Shown here: piece after piece, positions 15,655-23,535 of the stretch | Numbering within the stretch: the first letter of the stretch is position 1 | Layout: each line of letters starts with the position of its first letter | DNA from: CAYTCZ01 sp964436315 | GTDB lineage: Bacteria; Actinomycetota; Thermoleophilia; Gaiellales; Gaiellaceae | Assembly (NCBI GenBank): GCA_964436315.1 | Contig: CAYTCZ010000031.1 | Span: 1 to 34,175, forward strand | Direction: 5' to 3' | DNA: 34,175 bases | The notes under the pieces: generated by a model | Databases searched by the model: none | The model's input: only the letters and a program-made list of their open reading frames with translations | What the model was told of the DNA's origin: nothing | Made by a program: the position numbers and the translations under genes

Positions 15655-17277
15655 TCACGAGCCGACGGCGAAGCCCGCGTAGCCGTTGGCGGCAACCTCC
15701 CCGCACTCCTCGCGGTAGACACCACAGCCGGCAACGTACGGAGCAAAAACGCGCGGTTTGCCCGGAATGTTCGCTCCGACGTACCACGAATCGGCGAGCG
15801 GCATGAGTGTGCGGTCTGCGGCTTCGTTGACGTGCTCGACCCACGCGTCCTCGGCGTCGAACTCCGGCTCGATGCAAGCAAGACCGTTCTCGAGTAGATA
15901 CGCGAGGCAGTCCCCGACCCAGTCGACGTGCTGCTCGATCGACACGACCATGTTGCTCAAGACGGAAGGGCTGCCGGGCCCGGTAAGCGTAAAGAGATTC
16001 GGAAAGCCAGCCGTCGCGATCCCGAGATAGGCGCGCGGGCCGGATGCCCACTTGTCCCGAAGGGACACGCCGTCTCTCCCCCGGATATCGATGTTGAGGA
16101 GCGCGCCCGTCATCGCGTCGAACCCGGTCGCGAACACGACGACGTCGAGGTCGTACGCCCCCTCGGTCGTCCGTAGCCCGGTTCCGGTCACCGCCTCGAT
16201 CGGGGCCTCACGGACGCTGACCAGCGTCACGTTGTCCCGATTGAACGTTTCGTAGTAGCCGGTGTCGACGCACAGACGCTTCGTCCCGAACGGGTGGTCG
16301 TAGGGACACAGGAGCTCGGCAACCTCTGGATCGTCCACCCGCTCGCGGATCTTCGCGCGGACGAAGTCGGCGACGACCTCATTGGCCTCGGGATCTTTGA
16401 GCACGTCGCCGTAGGCGAACAGGAAGCCGAAGCCCCCGTCTTGCCAGCGGGTCTCGAGCTCACGAAACACCTCGTCCCGCGGCTCCCTCGCGACCAAGCG
16501 CTCGCTCACTTCCAACGGCCAGCAGGTCGATGTCACGCGCGCCTGGCTGCGCAGGTTGTCGTAGTCCCGTTTGACCTCTTGCTCGACCTCGTCCGAAAGC
16601 GGCTCGTCCCAGGCCGGGATCGCGAAGTTCGGGGTTCGCTGAAAGACAGTGAGCTGCGCTGCCTGTTCGGCGACGACCGGCACCAGTTGGATGCCGGTTG
16701 AGCCCGTGCCGATGATTCCAACCCGCTTGCCCGAGAAGTCGACTCCCTCGTTCGGCCACCGAGCCGTGTGGAACCAGTCGCCCTCGAAGGCGTCCAGCCC
16801 TTCGAGATCCGGAAGCAGCGGATGCGAGATGCAGCCCGTCGCCATGATGCAGAATCGCGCTGTGTAGCGGCCGCCCGCATCCGTATCGATGAGCCAACGG
16901 TTCGCCTCCCCATCGAACGTCGCCGCAGTCACGCACGTGTCGAACTGCATGTCCCGACGTAGGTCGAAGCGGTCGGTCACGTGATCGAGGTAGCGCAGGA
17001 TTTCAGGCTGTGTCGCGTACCGGGACGACCAGCGCCACGCCTGTTGTAACTCGCTCGAGAACGAGTACGAGTAGAGCACGCTCTCGACGTCGCACCGGCA
17101 ACCGGGGTAACGGTTCCAGTACCAGGTGCCACCGACGCCGGAGGCCGCCTCGAGCACGCACGCCGACAATCCGAGCTCACGCAGCCGATGCAACATGTAG
17201 ATGCCGGCGAATCCCGCGCCGACGATCACCGCATCCACCTCGGCCTTCGGCTGACGACTATTCGGGGGCGGAGACAT
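15655..17277 (-). CDS. Baeyer-Villiger-type flavin monooxygenase (cyclohexanone monooxygenase-like)
   Basis: 540 residues from the ATG at 17277. It has two dinucleotide sites, GAGFAGIYMLHRLRE near residue 20 and GIIGTGSTGIQL near 190, and between them FEGDWFHTARWP, the F-x-G-x-x-x-H-x-x-x-W-P fingerprint of type I Baeyer-Villiger monooxygenases. GVGGTWYWNRYPGCRCDVES is also typical. These FAD/NADPH enzymes insert oxygen next to a ketone, giving esters or lactones. It converges on the crotonase gene with 3 bp between stops. A longer upstream frame overlaps the racemase gene and is not real. Confidence 0.92.
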   Translation of the reverse strand: MSPPPNSRQPKAEVDAVIVGAGFAGIYMLHRLRELGLSACVLEAASGVGGTWYWNRYPGCRCDVESVLYSYSFSSELQQAWRWSSRYATQPEILRYLDHVTDRFDLRRDMQFDTCVTAATFDGEANRWLIDTDAGGRYTARFCIMATGCISHPLLPDLEGLDAFEGDWFHTARWPNEGVDFSGKRVGIIGTGSTGIQLVPVVAEQAAQLTVFQRTPNFAIPAWDEPLSDEVEQEVKRDYDNLRSQARVTSTCWPLEVSERLVAREPRDEVFRELETRWQDGGFGFLFAYGDVLKDPEANEVVADFVRAKIRERVDDPEVAELLCPYDHPFGTKRLCVDTGYYETFNRDNVTLVSVREAPIEAVTGTGLRTTEGAYDLDVVVFATGFDAMTGALLNIDIRGRDGVSLRDKWASGPRAYLGIATAGFPNLFTLTGPGSPSVLSNMVVSIEQHVDWVGDCLAYLLENGLACIEPEFDAEDAWVEHVNEAADRTLMPLADSWYVGANIPGKPRVFAPYVAGCGVYREECGEVAANGYAGFAVGS

Positions 17278-17350
17278 CCGGTCGTTCGGTGGAGCGCCAT
17301 CGTACCTGGAAGTCGAACCGGGGCGCGCTTCATTCCTCCCGTTGCGCGGA

Positions 17351-17380
17351 GTGACGCGACCGGTGCCCGCGACGTACACT
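17351..17380 (+). promoter_or_regulatory. Candidate promoter of the ureido/B12 gene series
   Basis: GTGACG (17351-17356) and TACACT (17375-17380) with 18 bp between them form a sigma-70-like promoter. Transcription would begin near 17387, about 65 nt before the racemase ATG, which has its own GGAGG ribosome site at 17441-17445. It is the only good candidate upstream of nine consecutive plus-strand genes. Confidence 0.4.
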
Positions 17381-17452
17381 GCGGGTAGTGACGATTGACG
17401 CGGCGATTGCACGACACCGCGCGGAAGCTTCGAAGCCTGTGGAGGTCTGAAC

Positions 17453-18190
17453 ATGCGAATTCTCGTCGTCAACGCGAACACGACCGAGGGAATGACGGAT
17501 GACATCGGTGAGGCGGCGCGCCGATACGCCCGAGCGGACACCGAGATCGTGATCATCCAGCCGGAGTGGGGACCGCGCTCGATCGAAGGCAACTACGAAG
17601 AGCAAGTGGCAACGCTCGCCACCCTCGAGACCATCAAGGAACGCGCGCCCGACTTCGACGGAGTCGTCATCGGCTGCTACGGAGATCCTGGACTGTACGC
17701 AGCACGCGAGATCTCGCCGGTTCCCGTCGTCGGTACAGCAGAGGCCTCAATGCTGATGGCCTGTCCCGTGGCGCACAAGTTCTCGGTTGTTACCGTCCTC
17801 CCGCGGGTCAAGCCGCTCGTCGAAGACATCGTGCGCTTGCACGGTCTCGAAACCCGCCTGGCCTCGATCCGGACGACGCCGCTGACGGTGCTGGACTGCG
17901 AGCGCGACCCCAGCGCCGCCGAGCGCGAGATCATCAAGGCGTCGCAGGCGGCGATCGAGGAGGACATGGCGGAGGCGATCTGCCTCGGCTGCGCCGGGAT
18001 GGGACCGCTCGACAAGGCCGTTCAAGAGGCCGTCGGAGTCCCGGTCTTCGACGGAGTCGCCTCAGCGGTGAAGATGATCGAGGGGCTCGTCGATTACGGC
18101 GTCAATACGAGCCGCGTGGCGGCCTTCAAGGAGCCGGAGCCGAAGGACTATCTGAACTACGCGAAGGGGGACGTCGCCGTCTCCGCGTAG
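17453..18190 (+). CDS. Asp/Glu/hydantoin racemase family protein
   Basis: 245 residues, the usual size for cofactor-independent hydantoin racemases. The two catalytic cysteines are in place: VIGCYGDPG (Cys75) and CLGCAGMGPL (Cys180). The N-terminal VVNANTTEGMT and VGTAEASMLMA are typical. The family interconverts 5-substituted hydantoins, or racemises Asp/Glu and allantoin, or isomerises maleate. The next two genes encode a carbamoyl-type amidase and an M20 carbamoylase, which makes a hydantoin- or allantoin-like substrate most plausible. The start has GGAGG 8 nt upstream. Confidence 0.9.
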   Translation: MRILVVNANTTEGMTDDIGEAARRYARADTEIVIIQPEWGPRSIEGNYEEQVATLATLETIKERAPDFDGVVIGCYGDPGLYAAREISPVPVVGTAEASMLMACPVAHKFSVVTVLPRVKPLVEDIVRLHGLETRLASIRTTPLTVLDCERDPSAAEREIIKASQAAIEEDMAEAICLGCAGMGPLDKAVQEAVGVPVFDGVASAVKMIEGLVDYGVNTSRVAAFKEPEPKDYLNYAKGDVAVSA

Positions 18191-18217
18191 CGGCGAGACC
18201 AGCGAACAAGGAGCGTC

Positions 18218-18871
18218 ATGGCACTCGAACTCGACCCCAACGATCCCTGGGTCCGTCGCGGGTACGGCCAGACGAGCATCGAGCCGGGTGAGCGCCCGGC
18301 GATTCTCGTCATCGACCTTCAGTACGCGTTCACTGATCCTGACTTCGAATTCGGCGGCGCTGAACTCATCGAGCGCGCAACAGTGAACACGGCGCGACTC
18401 ACCGAGGTCGCGCGGCGGACCGGCGTGCCGGTGTTTCAAACCGTGGTCGCCTGGGAAGGTGAGCAAGACATCGGGTTGTGGACGATCAAGCTGCCGCCGT
18501 GCGCGAAGATCACGCCCGACTCGCGCTGGGCCCAGGTCGACGAGCGCGTCTGGGGCGAAGGCGACGTCTTGCTGCCAAAGAAATGGCCCTCGTTCTTCAA
18601 CGGCACGCCGCTTCACTCGCTGCTCACCGCCGCCCAACGCGATACGGTCATCATCACCGGCTGTACGACGTCGGGGTGTGTTCGCGCGACGACGGTTGAC
18701 GCCTTCTCGTACGGATTTCGCACGATGGTGCCCGAGGACTGCGTCGGAGACCAGGGCCACGACGCGCACGAATCGAACCTGCGGGACGTCCACCGTCGGT
18801 ACGCAGAGGTGACGACGGCTGACGAGATGATCGACTACCTCGAGAGCGTTCGCGAGCCGGCTCTCACCTAG
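18218..18871 (+). CDS. Isochorismatase-family cysteine hydrolase, N-carbamoylsarcosine amidase-like
   Basis: 217 residues. The catalytic triad of the family is visible: Asp33 in LVIDLQYAF, a Lys in LLPKKWPSFFNGT (Lys121 most likely) and nucleophile Cys154 in TGCTTSGCVRATTVDA. N-carbamoylsarcosine amidase cleaves a terminal ureido group to the amine, CO2 and ammonia; the PK-x-x-x-SFF-x-GTPL segment is close to that subgroup. A good AAGGAG ribosome site precedes the ATG. The neighbourhood (racemase before, carbamoylase after) supports a ureido substrate, though a nicotinamidase- or maleamate-type activity is not excluded. Confidence 0.88.
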   Translation: MALELDPNDPWVRRGYGQTSIEPGERPAILVIDLQYAFTDPDFEFGGAELIERATVNTARLTEVARRTGVPVFQTVVAWEGEQDIGLWTIKLPPCAKITPDSRWAQVDERVWGEGDVLLPKKWPSFFNGTPLHSLLTAAQRDTVIITGCTTSGCVRATTVDAFSYGFRTMVPEDCVGDQGHDAHESNLRDVHRRYAEVTTADEMIDYLESVREPALT

Positions 18872-20157
18872 TGGTGGTCGCCTCGGCCCTGACGATCGAC
18901 CGCAAAAAGAGCGCCGCACGGATCGAACGGGATATCGAGACGCTCGCGGGTCCCGAATACACGGCGTCGAACGATTCGATTCGCCGGTACGCCTACACCG
19001 ACGTCTATCGCAACACGCTCGATTACTTCACGCGAGAACTCAAAGCGATCGGATTCGACGTCTACGAGGATCCGATCGGCACGCTGGTTGGTCGGAACCG
19101 CCCCGCGGGCGACCCGGTCTTCGGCGTCGGTTCCCACTGCGATTCGAACCGAAACGGTGGCCGCTATGACGGCACGATGGGCGTCGCGACGGCGCTCGAA
19201 GTCTGTCGCCTGAACCAAGAACTCGGCCTCGGCTTGCCGCTCCAGCTGATCTCGTTTCTCGAGGAGGAAGGTTCAGGCTTCGGACAGGTGCTCCTCGGTA
19301 GCCGGATCGTCATGCAGAAAGTGACCGAGGAGGATTTGCGACAGAACATTCTGGCGCTCGACGACGGGCGCCCGTTCTGGGATCACGCGAAGGACGCAGG
19401 CCATGAGCCGGAGCGCTGGGAAGAGTGCACCCGGATCCTCGACGATCTCACCGGCTGGATCGAACTTCACATCGAGCAAGCACGGGTACTCCAGGACACC
19501 GGCGACCGGCTGGGAATCGTGAATGCCATCGCCGGAATCGTTCATGCCGACGTCGTCATCACCGGTCGTGCCGATCACGCGGGTGCGACGCCCATGGACT
19601 TCAGACTGGACCCCGGCGTCGTGGCTGGAGAGTGCCTGGTCGAGCTCGAGCGGTTGGCCACGAAAGCGGGGAAAGGCACAGTAGGAACGATCGGTGAGAT
19701 CCGTTTCGAGCCCGGAATCATCAACGTCGTTCCAGGCTCGGCGAGTTTCTCGCTCGACATCCGTGGTGTCGACGAAGACGCCTTCCGCGGCGTCGCGCGC
19801 GACATCGCAGCATTCGCCGAGCGGACAGCGGCGGAACGCGGCATGAGCGCGCAGTACGTCGAGCGTCAGTTCGTGCCGTCGACGCCAATGAACGAGCGCG
19901 TCGTCGGAGCGCTCGAGGAGGCGATGACCGCGACCGGCGAGCCCTTCCGTCTCATGCCGTCCGGCGCCGGCCACGACACACAGCTTGTGGCCCCGCGAAT
20001 CCCAAGCGCGATGATCTTCGTCCCGTGCAAGGACGGGATCAGTCACGCGCCCGCTGAAGAGGCATATCCGCCGGACGCCGCGCTGGCGGCCGAGGCCATG
20101 CTCAACGCAATCCGCAACCTGTCGGCCGACCTCGCTGGACGGCCGCGCGCCCCGTGA
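18871..20157 (+). CDS. M20-family N-carbamoyl-amino-acid / allantoate amidohydrolase
   Basis: 428 residues; the GTG start shares its first base with the preceding TAG stop. The binuclear metal site is complete: GSHCDS near residue 87, DGTMGV near 98, FLEEEGSGFGQ near 130 and LHIEQARVLQDTG near 195. ADHAGATPM near 235 and PSGAGHDTQ near 370 are substrate and metal motifs of AllC, beta-ureidopropionase and L-carbamoylase. These enzymes remove a carbamoyl group as CO2 and ammonia. The exact substrate is open, but the racemase-amidase-carbamoylase order is that of a hydantoin- or ureido-type catabolic set. Confidence 0.92.
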   Translation: MVVASALTIDRKKSAARIERDIETLAGPEYTASNDSIRRYAYTDVYRNTLDYFTRELKAIGFDVYEDPIGTLVGRNRPAGDPVFGVGSHCDSNRNGGRYDGTMGVATALEVCRLNQELGLGLPLQLISFLEEEGSGFGQVLLGSRIVMQKVTEEDLRQNILALDDGRPFWDHAKDAGHEPERWEECTRILDDLTGWIELHIEQARVLQDTGDRLGIVNAIAGIVHADVVITGRADHAGATPMDFRLDPGVVAGECLVELERLATKAGKGTVGTIGEIRFEPGIINVVPGSASFSLDIRGVDEDAFRGVARDIAAFAERTAAERGMSAQYVERQFVPSTPMNERVVGALEEAMTATGEPFRLMPSGAGHDTQLVAPRIPSAMIFVPCKDGISHAPAEEAYPPDAALAAEAMLNAIRNLSADLAGRPRAP

Positions 20158-21038
20158 CGGTTCCAATGAGAATCTGCTCGCTCGTCCCGAGCGCAACCGA
20201 GATCGTCGCCATGCTCGGGCTCGCCGATCGCCTCGCCGGCGTATCGGCCGAATGTGACTGGCCCGCCGAGGTCAAGCGCCTCCCCGTCGTGACGGCGGCT
20301 CGAATCGAGCTGGACATGCTCGACGAGATGGAGATCGATCGGGTTGTCCGTGATGCGATCTCGGACGGCCGCTCGCTGTACGGCGTCGACGAGGAGCTGC
20401 TCGATCGCGTCGACCCCGACCTCGTGATCACGCAAGACCTCTGTGAGGTCTGCGCGGTTTCGAGCGGCGAAGTCGAGCGTCTGGCAGCATGTCGAGCCGA
20501 TGTGTTCTCACTCGATCCTCGGTCGGTCGCCGAGATCGCCGAGTCCATCTGCCGGCTGGCGGCTCGCCTCGGAGTCCCAGACGAGGGCAAAGCGCTCGCC
20601 GGGTCATTGCGGGGTCGTATTCGCGACGTCGAGGGCACGGTCTCCGGACTCCCTGTGCGTCGCGTCTTCGTGAGCGAGTGGTTCGACCCGCCCTACGCGT
20701 CGGGACACTGGCTGCCGGAGTTGACGAAGTCGGCGGGCGGCCAGGACATCCTGGGACGAGCCGAGAAGCCGTCGTTCCCCACGACCTGGGATGAGGTGAT
20801 CTCGCTCGAGCCAGAATTGGTCGTCCTCGCGGCGTGCGGCTTCGACGCGGAGCGGGCCGCCTCTACCGCTCATCCCGAATTGCCGTTTCGGGTCGTCGCG
20901 GTCGACGCAAACGCGTACTACTCACGACCCTCGCCGCGTCTCGCAGACGGCGTCGAGCAATTGGCCCACCTCTTCCATCCCGAGGTGGTCCCGGACCCCG
21001 GCCTGCCCGCTGTCGAGGTTCACACGCACGGGACGTAG
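20154..21038 (+). CDS. BtuF-like (cobalamin/corrinoid-binding type) protein without signal peptide
   Basis: 294 residues with the fold of ABC-transporter substrate-binding proteins of the BtuF/FepB type: RICSLVPSATEIVAMLGLADRLAGVSAECDWP at the N-terminus, then DPDLVITQDLCEVCAVS and EPELVVLAACGF. There is no export signal or lipobox, so it is predicted to be cytoplasmic, and no permease or ATPase gene is adjacent. It overlaps the M20 gene by GTGA (an ATG at 20166 is the alternative start). Placement just before a B12-dependent mutase operon hints at corrinoid binding. The ligand is inferred, not seen. Confidence 0.82.
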   Translation: MTVPMRICSLVPSATEIVAMLGLADRLAGVSAECDWPAEVKRLPVVTAARIELDMLDEMEIDRVVRDAISDGRSLYGVDEELLDRVDPDLVITQDLCEVCAVSSGEVERLAACRADVFSLDPRSVAEIAESICRLAARLGVPDEGKALAGSLRGRIRDVEGTVSGLPVRRVFVSEWFDPPYASGHWLPELTKSAGGQDILGRAEKPSFPTTWDEVISLEPELVVLAACGFDAERAASTAHPELPFRVVAVDANAYYSRPSPRLADGVEQLAHLFHPEVVPDPGLPAVEVHTHGT

Positions 21039-21068
21039 TCCCAAGACACCGGCGGCTGGCCGCTGTGT

Positions 21069-21106
21069 CTATGCCACAAGTCCGTGACGGGCCTGATGTG
21101 CCATAG
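21069..21106. promoter_or_regulatory. Inverted repeat upstream of the B12 mutase operon
   Basis: CTATGCCACA (21069-21078) and TGTGCCATAG (21097-21106) are inverted copies with one mismatch, centred 28 bp apart. They lie between the BtuF-like gene and the CoA ligase start. They could be the operator of the GntR regulator encoded at the operon end. The right arm contains CATAGT, a possible -10. Confidence 0.4.
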
Positions 21107-21119
21107 TTCCGTAGGACGC

Positions 21120-22646
21120 ATGGTCGTATCAGCCGCCCGACGCTCGTCTCCGTCTGTCGCCTCGGAGGAGACGCTGGTCTCTTCGATCGCCGCCGTCGTG
21201 CGCGCCCAGCCGAACCGACCGGCCATCCTCTTCGACGATGAGATCTGGAGCTACCGCGAGCTGTGGACACGCGCCGGGGCCGTGGCAAGTGGACTGCGGC
21301 ACCTCGGTCTCAGCGAGCGGAGCCGGATCGCCTTGGTGGCCGGAAACAGTGGTGAATTCATCGCCGGGTATCTCGGGATCTTGCGCGCGGGTTACACCGT
21401 CGTCCCGGTCAACGTCTTTCTTCGACCCGACGAACTTCAGGCACAAATTGAGTTCGCCGACGTCGCGTACTGCGTCGTCGGCGCCATCGAAGACGACAGC
21501 CGCGAACTCCTCGCCGAGAGGTTTAGCGCGGCGGACGTCGACTCGCTGCACGACTCGAGCGTCGAGATGCTCCCATCGGTTCGTCCGACGGCTCCGGCCG
21601 CCCTCATTCCGACAAGCGGGAGCACCGGAGCGCCCAAAGGTGTCGTCCTATCACATCGAGCGATGCTGCATGCGGCCCTCCAACTCATCGACGCGTTTCC
21701 GTTTTCGCAGGACGACGTGACGCTCGCGTTGCTGCCACTGTTTGCCTCGGTGTACGAGCAGGTCCTGCCGACCCTCATGAGCGGCGGGGCGGTCGACGTC
21801 CTTCGACGGTTCGATCCCGAGGCGGTCGCCCGGGCCTGCGGGCGGGCAACGACGTTCGACGCTGTTCCGACGGCGATTGCCCGACTGCTCGACGCGGCTC
21901 CGCACGGCGAGTTGAACAAGTTGCGCTGGATCATGTTCGCCTCGGAGCCCATGCCCCCGGCCCGGCTCGAACATTGGTGGACTTCGGTGCCGGACGTCGA
22001 GACGTACGAGTTCTACGGGATGAACGAGGCCCTGACGATCACGCGCGCCACCGACGCAGAGCTGCGCGAGGAGCCACGTTGCGTCGGCGTCCCTTTCGCA
22101 ACCTCGACGGTGACGATCCGCGACGAGGACGGAATGCCGCTCCCCCCGGGCAAAGAGGGTGAGATCGTCTGCACCACTCCCACCCGGATGGACGGGTACT
22201 TCCGCGATCCCGACGAAACAGAGGCGGCCTTCACGAGCGACGACGGCATGCGCACCGGTGACCTCGGCCGCATCGACGACGAGGGTCGGCTGCACCTCAC
22301 CGGACGACTGAAGGACGTGATTCTGAGCGGGGGCTTCACCATCTCACCCGCCGAACTCGAGGCGGTCGCCTGCCGGCATCCTGCTGTCGCGAGCGCCTCG
22401 GTCGTCGGCGTCCCTGACGATCGCTTCGGCGAGACGCCCGCCGTCCTCGCCGTTCCCTACGCGGGCGCCACGGTCTCGGCCACCGAGGTCCTCGCTCATT
22501 GCCGCAGCTCGGTATCGAGCTTCAAGCGTCCGTCTGCGGCAGCGATCGTCGACTCGCTGCCGGTCACCGGCATCGGCAAACTGGCGAAGAGACCGCTGCG
22601 CGAGGCGATCGAGAGAGGAGAGATCGAGCTTGAGCACGCGCACTGA
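21120..22646 (+). CDS. AMP-dependent acyl-CoA synthetase (ANL family), candidate 2-hydroxyacyl-CoA ligase
   Basis: 508 residues from the ATG at 21120; the in-frame GTG at 21084 lies inside the inverted repeat and is less likely. ANL motifs are complete: PTSGSTGAPKGVVLSHRAML near residue 165, YEFYGMNEALTIT near 298, DDGMRTGDLGRIDDEGRLHLTGRLKDVILSGGFTISPAELE near 375-415, and the C-terminal catalytic Lys in PVTGIGKLAKRPLRE. It forms acyl-CoA from a carboxylate. As first gene of the mutase operon it probably supplies the mutase substrate, the role HclA has in known 2-hydroxyisobutyrate loci. Substrate unproven. Confidence 0.9.
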   Translation: MVVSAARRSSPSVASEETLVSSIAAVVRAQPNRPAILFDDEIWSYRELWTRAGAVASGLRHLGLSERSRIALVAGNSGEFIAGYLGILRAGYTVVPVNVFLRPDELQAQIEFADVAYCVVGAIEDDSRELLAERFSAADVDSLHDSSVEMLPSVRPTAPAALIPTSGSTGAPKGVVLSHRAMLHAALQLIDAFPFSQDDVTLALLPLFASVYEQVLPTLMSGGAVDVLRRFDPEAVARACGRATTFDAVPTAIARLLDAAPHGELNKLRWIMFASEPMPPARLEHWWTSVPDVETYEFYGMNEALTITRATDAELREEPRCVGVPFATSTVTIRDEDGMPLPPGKEGEIVCTTPTRMDGYFRDPDETEAAFTSDDGMRTGDLGRIDDEGRLHLTGRLKDVILSGGFTISPAELEAVACRHPAVASASVVGVPDDRFGETPAVLAVPYAGATVSATEVLAHCRSSVSSFKRPSAAAIVDSLPVTGIGKLAKRPLREAIERGEIELEHAH

Positions 22647-23535
22647 CCTCTCCCCCATCCTCGCCCAGCATCACGAGGAAGGCGGCTGGCGCATGCTGGC
22701 ACGGGCGATCACCCTCGTCGAGAACACCCCGCCCTGGGACGTCGACATCCCCACACCTGACCAGCCGATCCACACCATCGGCGTCACCGGGCCGCCCGGC
22801 GCAGGCAAGAGCACCTTGGTCGGTCGACTCATCGAGTCGTTCGCCGACACCGATGCCCGCGTCGGCGTCGTCGCCATCGATCCCTCGAGCCCGATCTCGG
22901 GCGGCGCCGTGCTAGGCGATCGAGTTCGCATGGAGCAGTACCTCCAGCGCGATGGCGTCTACGCGCGAAGCATCGCGAGCCGTGGCTCACACGGAGCGTT
23001 GGCCGGCTGTGCCAGAAACGTCGCCCGGCTCTGCGAGGCGTCCGGTTCCTTCGACGTGCTCATGATCGAGACGGTCGGAGCCGGCCAGACAGAGGTGGCG
23101 ATCGCAGGGCTTGCGGACAGCGTCGTCCTCGTGACGGTTCCGGGCCTGGGCGACGCAGTTCAGACGATCAAGGCGGGTCTCCTGGAAGTCGCAGATCTCG
23201 TCGTGGTCAATCAGGCAGACCGTCCCGGTGCCGCCGAGACCATGCGCCACTTCCGCCTGACCCTTGGCCACGACGTGCCAGTCATGAAGACGGTCGCGAC
23301 CGAGGGCACCGGCATCGAGGACCTCCGAGAAGTCCTCGAGGGTCGCTGGCAGAACGCCATGGAGAGCGGATCGCTCGAAGAGCGGCGGCGCCAGAAGGAA
23401 CTCGCCGAGGCCACGTTGATCGCCGAGGAGTGGGTGCGATCGTGCGCCCAGAACGGAGATGTCGATGCCGCAGAGAATGTGAGGGAAGCAGTCAAGACGA
23501 TCCTCGAGGAGGCAGCCAAGCAATGGCAAAAGTAG
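22630..23535 (+). CDS. meaB: MeaB/ArgK-type G-protein chaperone of the B12-dependent mutase
   Basis: 301 residues from a TTG at 22630 with GAGAGGAG upstream, overlapping the ligase stop by 17 bp. G3E-family GTPase: Walker A GPPGAGKST at residues 54-62, AIDPSSPISGGAVLGDRVRM near 78, the switch motif ETVGAGQTEVAI near 143 and NQADRPGA in place of the usual NKAD near 196. MeaB proteins gate cofactor delivery to B12-dependent acyl-CoA mutases and rescue inactivated cofactor using GTP. The gene directly precedes and overlaps the mutase large subunit, as expected for a dedicated chaperone (called MeaH in hcm loci). Confidence 0.95.
   Translation: MSTRTDLSPILAQHHEEGGWRMLARAITLVENTPPWDVDIPTPDQPIHTIGVTGPPGAGKSTLVGRLIESFADTDARVGVVAIDPSSPISGGAVLGDRVRMEQYLQRDGVYARSIASRGSHGALAGCARNVARLCEASGSFDVLMIETVGAGQTEVAIAGLADSVVLVTVPGLGDAVQTIKAGLLEVADLVVVNQADRPGAAETMRHFRLTLGHDVPVMKTVATEGTGIEDLREVLEGRWQNAMESGSLEERRRQKELAEATLIAEEWVRSCAQNGDVDAAENVREAVKTILEEAAKQWQK

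Noticed and set aside
17395..17423. TTGACG at 17395 as -35 of the racemase promoter
   Set aside because: The expected -10 position is CGCGCG; the GTGACG/TACACT pair further upstream is better.
17444..17452. GGTCTGAAC before the racemase as a third operator copy
   Set aside because: It has one mismatch, overlaps the ribosome site, and similar one-mismatch matches occur inside genes by chance.
21084..21119. GTG at 21084 as start of the acyl-CoA synthetase
   Set aside because: It lies inside the inverted repeat that looks like an operator, and the added 12 residues are not family-like; ATG 21120 is preferred.
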